From an uncultured Pseudomonadales bacterium (GTDB lineage Bacteria > Pseudomonadota > Gammaproteobacteria > Pseudomonadales > Azotimanducaceae): DNA of 64,000 bases. This document shows positions 43,569 through 50,984 of this stretch, piece after piece. Position 1 is the first letter of the stretch, and every line of letters begins with the position of its first letter. The position numbers were made by a program, and so were the translations under genes. The notes below the pieces were generated by a model that was not told the origin of the DNA, did not search any database, and saw only the letters and a program-made list of their open reading frames with translations. The stretch spans positions 434,001-498,000 of the forward strand of contig OY282379.1 in the NCBI GenBank assembly GCA_958295875.1. Reading direction: 5' to 3'.

Positions 43569-45035
43569 TCAGAACGACACCGCCCCGCGCGCGTCCAGCC
43601 AGCCATCCTTGCCGCAGAACTCTTCCGAGACCATGGCCTGCAGCGTGTCGCGATCGCTGGTGTTGCCCCACGTCCGCCGCCCGTCCGGGGCGAGACAGGC
43701 GAACAGCCCTTGCGTCGGCTCGCCGTCCTGGAAGACCGCGGTGTAAGACTCCACCTGCACCGCCCCCTCGAACGTCTCCGCCAGTTCGCGGTGCGGCGTC
43801 GCGTCGATCGCCGCTTGCGGCGTGTCCGCGCAGAAGCCCGTCCGCGGCGGCGCCATGCCATACACGCCGAACGCATGTTTGGTGAGGAAGCCGCCGTTGC
43901 TGGTGACGAAGCCCGGCTTGTCCGGCCGCTCGCGCAGCACCTCCACCATGCGCGCGATGGCATGCATCACATAGTTGTTGAGCGGGCCGCCGCCAAACGT
44001 CAGCCCGCCCGTCACGGTGAGGGGCGCGTCCACGTTGAGGCCCAGTTCCGCCGCCGACACCTGCACCGCCGAGGGGAAGCAGCTGTAGACGTCCACCGCG
44101 CCCAAGTCATCCACTTCGACGCCGGCCAACTCCAAGCAGCGCCGCCCGGCAATGCGCAGCCCCGGCGCCGTATGCAGCGTGTCGCGGTGGGAAACGACGT
44201 AGGTGTCATGGCCTTCCGTGGCCGCCCACGGGTACACCCACTTGTCTTCGCTCAGCCCCAAACGCCGCGCCGTTTCCACGCAAGTGAGAATCAACGCCGC
44301 GCCTTGATCGACGTTGCTGTTGGAGTTCATCAGCTTCGGATAGGGGAAGGACACCTGCCGGTTCGCCGCGCTCGGCTCGCGGATTTCCGCGGCGGTCTTT
44401 GGCTCGCGGATCCAAGCGTGGGGATTGCCGGCAGCCACTTCGCTGAAGCCGGCCCACAGCTCGGAGACGCGCCGCATGTGCGCGTCCAACGTCTCGCCCC
44501 GCGCATGGCGGATGGCGTTCTCGAAAATGGGGTAGATGTGGATGGGCTCCAGCACGCCCCGGCTCGCTTCCGCTCTGTGGCGCATCCTGAGTTCCACGCC
44601 AAACACGCGGTGCGGTTGCCCCGGCGCCTTGCTCCATGCCAGTTGGGTGCCGCTGCGCCGCGCCCGCGCCTGCGTTGCGCCGCACTCCGCACCGGCGAGG
44701 ATGACGATGTCCCGCTCGCCGCCGGCGATCTCCAAGGCAGACTCGGTGAGCACAGACTGCACCGAGTTGCCGCCCCAACACGAGATGCCGGTTTCCGCGC
44801 CGGGATTGCCGATGGCGTCCGCGACGGCCTGCGCCGGGTTCTCATACGGCCACATGCCGCGAATGACGCGGATGGCGTTGGCTTCGGTGAGGAGCGCGGG
44901 GGCGCCGGCGTCTTCGGCCGCGGCGCGCGCGGCCTCGATCATGAGCGTGAGCGGCTCTTTGGCCAACTGCGGGTCTGCCACGCGCTGCGCCACCTGCGCA
45001 ACGCCGACCAAGATGGGGGTGCGGTCCGCACGCAT
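43569..45035 (-). CDS. Thiolase-like acetyl-CoA acetyltransferase family protein
   Basis: 488 residues from ATG 45035 (MRADRTPILVGVAQVAQRV). The thiolase fold is recognisable: GAEC block, LMNSNSNVDQGAALIL, VDVYSCFPSAVQVSAAELGL, LTVTGGLTFGGGPLNNYVMHA. At the nucleophile position, where thiolases have Cys-xx-Gly, the sequence is SCWGGNSVQS, with a Cys slightly displaced, so catalytic activity is uncertain. The C-terminal part adds a small domain seen in the acyl-CoA acetyltransferase subgroup of proteobacteria and actinobacteria. Upstream in-frame codons to 45278 have no support. Possibly works with the acyl-CoA ligase elsewhere in the window. Confidence 0.78.
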   Translation of the reverse strand: MRADRTPILVGVAQVAQRVADPQLAKEPLTLMIEAARAAAEDAGAPALLTEANAIRVIRGMWPYENPAQAVADAIGNPGAETGISCWGGNSVQSVLTESALEIAGGERDIVILAGAECGATQARARRSGTQLAWSKAPGQPHRVFGVELRMRHRAEASRGVLEPIHIYPIFENAIRHARGETLDAHMRRVSELWAGFSEVAAGNPHAWIREPKTAAEIREPSAANRQVSFPYPKLMNSNSNVDQGAALILTCVETARRLGLSEDKWVYPWAATEGHDTYVVSHRDTLHTAPGLRIAGRRCLELAGVEVDDLGAVDVYSCFPSAVQVSAAELGLNVDAPLTVTGGLTFGGGPLNNYVMHAIARMVEVLRERPDKPGFVTSNGGFLTKHAFGVYGMAPPRTGFCADTPQAAIDATPHRELAETFEGAVQVESYTAVFQDGEPTQGLFACLAPDGRRTWGNTSDRDTLQAMVSEEFCGKDGWLDARGAVSF

Positions 45036-45139
45036 CGTCTTCAAACCTCTCGTGAACAGGAACAGACAAAGCCGCGCATGATACCCAAGCCGCTCGCCGC
45101 GCCGGCGCCCGGTCCCGCGTGCGGCTTGGCGGCTGGCGG

Positions 45140-45766
45140 CTACTCGCCGTCCAAGCGCCGCACCCGCGTGGTGGCGCCGCCTTCCGCAACCAACAGGAAC
45201 TGCCCGAAACGACGCTGCTTCAGGGTGACGCGGTCCCCCGCGTTGATGAACACCCGCCGCGCCTGGGTTTGCACCCACTGCTCGCCGCCTTCCAAGGTGA
45301 AGACGCGACGCCCGTCCGGCCAGCGTTCGCGAACGTTGGCAATGATTCCCGCAGTGTCAGCCGACGCGTCGGCAGCGCTTGGCTTCGGAGCCTCGGCCCC
45401 GCTGCGGCGCGAAACGCCAGAATCCACAGCTGGCACCGTTTCCTGCCTTGCAACGCCAGCAGAGTCGGCGGCAGGGGCCGATGGCGCTTCCTGCTTTGCA
45501 ACGCTTGCCGCGGTCTCCGAAGCCGGCGCGACAGCTTCCGCAGTGACACGCGGCGCGGGCGCGCGTTCGTGTTCAACGTTCGGCACCGCGTCCACTGCCG
45601 GCGGCGTTCGCTCAACCCCATGCTCGCGGTCGTAGCAGGCCAAACGCTCCATATCGTCCGCGATGGCGGCACAGGCGTGCTCCGCGCCAGCGCCGCTCGT
45701 GGCGGATAACACCAGCACGAAGGCGAACGCCAACGCAGCCGGCCGCGCGCCACATCGAAGATACAT
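45140..45766 (-). CDS. Periplasmic protein with CxxI...RLACYD motif, unknown
   Basis: 208 residues from ATG 45766, starting with a signal peptide (CGARPAALAFAFVLVLSATSGAGA). The mature start HACAAIADDMERLACYDREHG contains two Cys in the spacing seen in several periplasmic proteins, including type VI secretion accessory ones. A long Ala/Pro/Glu-rich linker follows, then a compact C-terminal domain (RRVFTLEGGEQWVQTQARRVFINAGDRV). Specific role unknown. Divergent from the next TonB receptor; their promoters share a short region. Confidence 0.65.
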   Translation of the reverse strand: MYLRCGARPAALAFAFVLVLSATSGAGAEHACAAIADDMERLACYDREHGVERTPPAVDAVPNVEHERAPAPRVTAEAVAPASETAASVAKQEAPSAPAADSAGVARQETVPAVDSGVSRRSGAEAPKPSAADASADTAGIIANVRERWPDGRRVFTLEGGEQWVQTQARRVFINAGDRVTLKQRRFGQFLLVAEGGATTRVRRLDGE

Positions 45767-45777
45767 CTCGTCACGCC

Positions 45778-45808
45778 TTGACATAAACCCCATGCTTTTG
45801 CTTACACT
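45778..45808 (+). promoter_or_regulatory. Possible sigma-70 promoter of TonB receptor gene
   Basis: TTGACA at 45778-45783 and TACACT at 45803-45808, 19 bp apart, about 60 bp before the ATG at 45868. Perfect -35, acceptable -10, spacing on the long side. Confidence 0.4.
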
Positions 45809-45867
45809 CGCATTCTTGGGTGTGGCATCTCGCGCGCCGCGCTCGCTCATCTGGCAACGGAGGAAAC

Positions 45868-48800
45868 ATGAAGAGTATAGGTCAACGCGCGTTTGGCAGC
45901 GGCTTCACAATCGCCGCCATCGCCGCGCTTTGCTGGCACGGCACGGCGTTTGCCGAGGATGACGACGATGCAGACATCGAAGAGATCATCGTCACCGGCA
46001 GCTACATCAAGAGCTCGCCGGCAGACTCGCCTTCGCCGCTGTCGATCATCAGCGCGGCGGACATCGAGAACAACCACACGGTGGACATGAACGAGCTGCT
46101 GCTGCGGATTCCGTATCAGTCCGGCGGCTACATTCAGGCGGCCACCTTCACCGGCGGCGGGTTCCAAGGGCGCCTGCCCATCAACCTGCGCAACCTCGGC
46201 GACGCCGCCACCCTGCCGTTGGTGAATGGTCGGCGGCACCTGCCGGCGTTCGTCGCGCCCCTCGGCGACTCCACCGTGGACATCAACTCGATGATTCCGC
46301 AGATGATGATCGACCGCATCGAAATCGTGAAGGACGGCTCATCCGCCCTGTACGGTTCAGACGCGGTGGCCGGGGTGGTGAACTTCATCACCAAGCGGGA
46401 CTTCGAAGGTGTGGACATCGACACCCGTTTCCTCACGGACGAAGCGACCGGCACCGGCGATGAGATCAGCGTGGCGTTCTTGGTGGGCGCCCAAGGCGAC
46501 CGCGGCGGCTTCGTCGCCAGCGCCGAGTTCCTGGACCGCAACGAGATCTCCACGGACAACCCGGAGGTTTACGAGTTCCAAGGCGGCTTCGGCGTGTCCG
46601 GCACCGGCAACCCAGGGCGTTTCCCGTTCGTCAATAATGACTCCCCCGTTCTGGCCGCGGACGGCACACCGCTTCCCTTCCATAACGGAAGGAAGAGGCT
46701 GCCCCGCGTTCACAATCCAGACCCAGAGAACCCAGACCATTGGGGCAATGGCGACTTCAACTGCAACGACGCCGCGGCTTGGGATGGCCTTGGCGGCACG
46801 TTGGGGCTCCTTTCGGGGCCCATCTTCAACAACGACTGGTGCGCCATCGACTACGGCAACTTCTTCTCCATTCAGGAGGGGGAAAAGCTGCAGAAGTTCT
46901 ACGCCACCGGCTACTACGACATCACGGATTCCACCGAGTTCTACTTCGAGGGCGGCTACGCCGAACAGGAATACTTCCGCCCCAACTCGCTGGCGCCGCA
47001 GGCGCGGGCACCGCAGATCCCTGTGAACCACTTGGGGTTGATCGAAGATGCGCGGCGGCGCGGCATCACGCCCGAGCCGCTGGTGATGGGCGTTCGCCTG
47101 CAAGGCGGCACCCGGCAACTCACGGGCACCAGCTATCGCCCGGTGGATTCGTTCCAATCCCGCGATGGGGACACCATTCGCGGCGTGGTTGGCATCAATT
47201 CAGACCTCGAGTTCGGCGAGCGCGAGTGGACGCTGAACGCATCGTTCACTTGGAGCGAGCAATCCATGCTGCACAAGCGCCTGTCGGACACCCGCGGCGA
47301 CGAGCTGGTGCAAGCCTTGGCCGGCTACGGCGGCCCGAACTGCAACCCGTTTGACTCCAGCGCCGTGGCCGGCGAAGGCAACATGGCCTACGCGCGCACC
47401 GGCAACTTCGACGACGGCAGCTGTTACTTCTACAACCCGTTCGGCAACGCCCACTTCGACGAGAACGGCAACTTCGTGGACGGGACCACCAGCCCGAGCG
47501 CCCTTGCCAACCCGCCGGAACTCATCCACTGGCTGGAAGGCGGATCACTGGAGGCGGACGAAGTGGAGCAACGCGTGATCGACGTGGTGTTGGCTGGCGA
47601 CCTGTTCGAAATCCCGAACGGCACCGTGGCCATGGCGGTGGGTTTCCAGAACCGTCATGACGACATCGACAAGGATTTCGACGTCAACTTCCGCCGCAAG
47701 AACACCGCTTTCCGCTGGGGCGCAGACCCGGTGATCGCGCAGATGAGCAGCAACGCGGTGTTCGTTGAGCTCAACGCACCGGTGCTGGCCGACGTGGACT
47801 TGCAAGTAGCCGTGCGCTACGAGGACTTCAAGGAAATCGACACCAACACGGTGGACCCGAAGGTCTCCGCGATTTGGCGCCCGACCGACGAGTGGTCTGT
47901 CCGCGCTTCCTGGGGGACATCCTTCCGGGTTGGCGGGCTGATGCAGCTCTTCGGCACGCAGAGCATCGTCTCCAACACCCGCGACCCGTACTACGACAAC
48001 GCCGAGTTCTTCCTGCCGTGGACTTCCACCGGCAACGAGAACTTGGAGCCGGAGGAATCCGACGCGTGGAACGTGGGCGTATCGTGGACGGGACAGGATG
48101 GCTGGATGGAAGGCATCACGGTTCACTTCGACTACTGGAACTACGACTACCAGAACCTCCTCACCAAGGAGAGCGCTCCGGCCCTCTTGATCGCCGACGG
48201 CTTGGACCGCCTCGGCCCAGATGGCATTCGTGGCACCGCGGACGACGGCCCCGGCAACCCGGCCCAAGTCATCCGCAACTCGACGCTGAACCCGGTTCGC
48301 ATTCTGCCGAACTTCATCAACGCCAACGGCGTGACGGTGAACGGCGCGGACCTCGACGTGCGTTACAGCCTGAGCACGAACATGGGCCTCTTCGATTTCG
48401 GCTTGGCCACGGCGTGGACGCGGCAGTACGAGGCGAACACCAGCGGCGGCACGGTGGACGGCGTGGGCAGTTTGAACGCCACGACCATCTTGGCGCGCGC
48501 CTTGCCTGAGTTCAAAACCAACCTCACGCTGAACTGGGCACGGGGTCGCCACTCGGTGTTCGCGATGGCGCGTTTCATCGACGGCGTGCGTAACGACCGC
48601 AACTACAGCGTGTTCGTGGCCGCCACGCGACAACTCGCCAACTGCTACATCGAAACCCGCACCGTGTGCCTCGGCGAAGACGATACCTACAAAGAGGAAC
48701 TCGATTCAACGTGGTGGACAGACATCTACTACAACTACTCGTTGCCGAAGCTCGGCTTCCTGCCCGAAGGCGCCGTGGTGTCGCTGGGCATTCGCAACGT

Positions 48801-48909
48801 CCTCGACCAAGAAGTTGAACCCGTGAACAACGCAGCCGGCTTCGACGGCATCTTGCACGATGCCCGCGGCCGCATGTTCATGGTGCGCTACCGGGCAAGC
48901 CTGCTGTAA
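45868..48909 (+). CDS. Large TonB-dependent receptor
   Basis: 1013 residues from ATG 45868, preceded by GGAGG. Signal peptide FGSGFTIAAIAALCWHGTAFA, TonB box-like IEEIIVTGSYI, plug (LLLRIPYQSGGY, NLRNLGDAATLPLVNGRRH, IEIVKDGSSALYGSDAVAGVVNFIT) and a long barrel ending MVRYRASLL. The size, VTGSYIK start and N-terminal acidic stretch are like receptors of marine gammaproteobacteria that import oligosaccharides or peptides (omp_rpt1/TIGR01782-like). Ligand unknown. A strong terminator follows. Confidence 0.9.
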   Translation: MKSIGQRAFGSGFTIAAIAALCWHGTAFAEDDDDADIEEIIVTGSYIKSSPADSPSPLSIISAADIENNHTVDMNELLLRIPYQSGGYIQAATFTGGGFQGRLPINLRNLGDAATLPLVNGRRHLPAFVAPLGDSTVDINSMIPQMMIDRIEIVKDGSSALYGSDAVAGVVNFITKRDFEGVDIDTRFLTDEATGTGDEISVAFLVGAQGDRGGFVASAEFLDRNEISTDNPEVYEFQGGFGVSGTGNPGRFPFVNNDSPVLAADGTPLPFHNGRKRLPRVHNPDPENPDHWGNGDFNCNDAAAWDGLGGTLGLLSGPIFNNDWCAIDYGNFFSIQEGEKLQKFYATGYYDITDSTEFYFEGGYAEQEYFRPNSLAPQARAPQIPVNHLGLIEDARRRGITPEPLVMGVRLQGGTRQLTGTSYRPVDSFQSRDGDTIRGVVGINSDLEFGEREWTLNASFTWSEQSMLHKRLSDTRGDELVQALAGYGGPNCNPFDSSAVAGEGNMAYARTGNFDDGSCYFYNPFGNAHFDENGNFVDGTTSPSALANPPELIHWLEGGSLEADEVEQRVIDVVLAGDLFEIPNGTVAMAVGFQNRHDDIDKDFDVNFRRKNTAFRWGADPVIAQMSSNAVFVELNAPVLADVDLQVAVRYEDFKEIDTNTVDPKVSAIWRPTDEWSVRASWGTSFRVGGLMQLFGTQSIVSNTRDPYYDNAEFFLPWTSTGNENLEPEESDAWNVGVSWTGQDGWMEGITVHFDYWNYDYQNLLTKESAPALLIADGLDRLGPDGIRGTADDGPGNPAQVIRNSTLNPVRILPNFINANGVTVNGADLDVRYSLSTNMGLFDFGLATAWTRQYEANTSGGTVDGVGSLNATTILARALPEFKTNLTLNWARGRHSVFAMARFIDGVRNDRNYSVFVAATRQLANCYIETRTVCLGEDDTYKEELDSTWWTDIYYNYSLPKLGFLPEGAVVSLGIRNVLDQEVEPVNNAAGFDGILHDARGRMFMVRYRASLL

Positions 48910-48929
48910 AGCAAGCCGGTTCGTTTCCA

Positions 48930-48968
48930 CCGCCGGCGTGCGCTCTGCGTGCGCCGGCGGTTTTCTTT
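48930..48968 (+). terminator. Rho-independent terminator after TonB receptor
   Basis: CCGCCGGCG ... CGCCGGCGG forms a GC-rich hairpin (48930-48960) with further pairing inside the loop, followed directly by TTTTCTTT. 21 bp after the receptor stop. Confidence 0.85.
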
Positions 48969-49026
48969 GTGCGGTGTCTGTTGACCGCAGAGAGCCGCGC
49001 ACAGAGCCACGCAGCGGAAGGACTAG

Positions 49027-49692
49027 ATGGCCGACTTAATCGCGATTCTAGAGTCCTTCAATCGGAAGGAGCGGTTCTTCCTCATTGCCCACGCTTTGGG
49101 CCTGCACTCCAAGGCCCGTGAACCGGCGTTCTCGCTGTCGGACTGTTTCCGAGAACAACTCAACGAGAAGATCGACGTTACGATTCCCACAGACCCCGAA
49201 AAGGTCTTCGTGGCGATGGACTATCACTTGGATTGGTTGCAGGCCGCTCTGATTTTCGCTCACGCCAAGCAAGACGGGAACTCCCCATTCCCTAACGAGG
49301 GTAAGGAGGGCAGGGTCATCGAAGGAACGCAGGAGGACATCGATCTGCTGGTCGCATTCAAGGCCGGGGATCAGTTCCACCTGATTTTGGTGGAAGCCAA
49401 GGCATATTCCGGTTGGACCAACAAACAACTGTCATCCAAAGCTACCCGGCTACGGAGGATCTTCGGCGAGTACGGCAGGGAGTGGCGTGATGTACAGCCC
49501 CATTTCTGCGCCATCGGCCACAAAGAGTCTAAAGGGTTAGATCTTGAGCCTCTGCCCAAATGGATGCTCCATGATGGGGAACTGCATTGGCTGCACTTGG
49601 AATTGCCAAGGGAGCGACGCTTGGTACGTCGTTGCGATAGAGAAGGTGACGGCTACCGCAATTTCAAAATTGAGGGTTTAGTGCTCTTATAG
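49027..49692 (+). CDS. Hypothetical protein with PD-(D/E)XK nuclease-like core
   Basis: 221 residues. A nuclease-type active site is suggested by DIDLLVAF followed 13 residues later by HLILVEAKAYSG (D ... ExK), the layout of PD-(D/E)XK enzymes. The N-terminal 90 residues (LIAILESFNRKERFFLIAHALG) are helical. No family is recognised with certainty. The gene and the 1.9 kb after it are visibly lower in GC than the flanks, and broken accessory genes follow, so it may belong to a transferred defence-type island. Confidence 0.5.
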   Translation: MADLIAILESFNRKERFFLIAHALGLHSKAREPAFSLSDCFREQLNEKIDVTIPTDPEKVFVAMDYHLDWLQAALIFAHAKQDGNSPFPNEGKEGRVIEGTQEDIDLLVAFKAGDQFHLILVEAKAYSGWTNKQLSSKATRLRRIFGEYGREWRDVQPHFCAIGHKESKGLDLEPLPKWMLHDGELHWLHLELPRERRLVRRCDREGDGYRNFKIEGLVLL

Positions 49693-49873
49693 CCGCGTCC
49701 TCTGTGTCGACGCAACGGCCGGCCCGTCGGCAGCGGCGTCGGTGTCCCCCACGTCGCCGCGCATGGCGCTGTCTTGCCGCCGGTCTCCAACGTCTTGAAC
49801 GGAAAGCACCTCCACATCTCTCTTCCTTGGTCAGCGTGCTACTCATCGTCGCGGTGGCGATGGCGCTGACGTA

Positions 49874-50110
49874 TCAGATGGCTACTCGCCATACCTTGAA
49901 CATCGCCCAGAGCCGCCAGCTATTGAACGGTTCGCATAGGGACGCATCGGCATAGTGACCATCATCAAAGAGGCCTTTCGTCTTCTCGGAGAGCTTCGGA
50001 TGGATGCCCGTGATGTCAAGGGCGTGTTTAGGTGTCGGAGTGGAGTGGCTTTCCTCGTATTGCTGAGCTCGCCTTACTGTCCCCTCGAATCGACCGATCT
50101 CATCAGCCAT
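49874..50110 (-). pseudogene. TIGR02391/Ymh-like gene fragment
   Basis: The reading frame (78 residues) holds IHPKLSEKTKGLFDDGHYADAS, matching the core of the Hypoth_Ymh family (HP-I-x-S-x-LF-x-DGHY-x-A), then drifts off into unrelated residues, so the rest of the domain is lost. A 35-codon open frame (50103-50210, beginning MWELFNLHGDRAWELERD) overlaps its start and may be its original N-terminus after a frameshift. Confidence 0.5.
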
Positions 50111-50226
50111 CTAGGAAGTTCTCACGAACGCTCTTGTAGATGCGGTCGATCAGGCTGTCACGTTCCAACTCCCACGCGCGATCTCCGTGGAGATTGAACA
50201 ACTCCCACATAGGCCACCTGTACTAA

Positions 50227-50406
50227 CTAACCGAGCTGCTCTTGAAATGAACCGTCACCGTGCAGCAGGAAGGCCTCCTTCGCCTTGCCAGTCCCGTAGC
50301 CATCTTTGTCGATGATGCCTAGGAACGTGAGAGCGTTGATGATGTAGGTCTCGCTCTTGGGAGCGATCCCGAGTCTCTTCAAGGTCTCCGACTTTACGTT
50401 GGACGC
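50227..50406 (-). pseudogene. DUF5343-like fragment in frame with upstream gene
   Basis: 60 codons with SETLKRLGIAPKSETYIINALTFLGIIDKDG, the core of DUF5343-type domains. The only thing separating it from the 164-residue gene upstream is one TAG codon (50407-50409) in the same frame. No start codon or ribosome site precedes it. Confidence 0.5.
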
Positions 50407-50901
50407 CTACACGATCTTCAGCAATTCGTTCAACACCTTGAGCATCCGCTTTAGCCAATCGGGAAGGTTCATGAGCTCTTCGAGCGAGTCCTTGATGGTT
50501 TTCGCTACGCCCAAGGCTCTCCCGGACTCTTGGTAGTGTTCGGCAAGTTCATCGCGGTGATTCTGAAAGCGGTCGTAGACGTGCCTGAACCGAGGCTCCG
50601 GCATCCCATCTTCCAAAAGTTCTTCGACATTCCAAAGTTGCTCGCCCGGAATCTGAGGAGGGGTATAGCTGGCTACGAAATACGCCAGTTCGGCCGTCAA
50701 GGCTTGGACAGCCAAATCGTCCAAATCGTCTTTCGCTTGCGCCGCCTCTGTGATGTCGTCCAGGGCCCTGTTCGACATCACCGGGTCAAACACGGACTTC
50801 AAGAGCAGGGTACCCGCTTGGTCGCCCTTGTCCGTGTGTCTGGCCTTAGAAAGACAGATGACTGCAAGCACAGCCATGAAGCGAAGATATTCGGTTCGCA
50901 C
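50407..50901 (-). CDS. Hypothetical protein, unknown family
   Basis: 164 residues, mostly helical and acidic: KSVFDPVMSNRALDDITEAAQAKDDLDDLAVQALTAEL, later EDGMPEPRFRHVYDRFQNHRDELAEHYQ and a leucine-rich end LKRMLKVLNELLKIV. No membrane span and no recognised motif. The frame continues past its TAG stop into a DUF5343-like segment, so it may be the front part of a longer protein cut by a nonsense mutation. Lies next to the left end of the ISAs1 element. Gene status is uncertain. Confidence 0.45.
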   Translation of the reverse strand: MRTEYLRFMAVLAVICLSKARHTDKGDQAGTLLLKSVFDPVMSNRALDDITEAAQAKDDLDDLAVQALTAELAYFVASYTPPQIPGEQLWNVEELLEDGMPEPRFRHVYDRFQNHRDELAEHYQESGRALGVAKTIKDSLEELMNLPDWLKRMLKVLNELLKIV

Positions 50902-50984
50902 TCTAGAGAGTTCCTATCCTGTCGCCAAACACCTCCAACTATAACATCATCCCCAATCCCGTCAACCGGATGAACGGGATCATC

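Noticed and set aside
43524..45635. 703-residue frame on the plus strand
   Set aside because: Antisense of the thiolase-like gene and the periplasmic protein; no recognisable domain.
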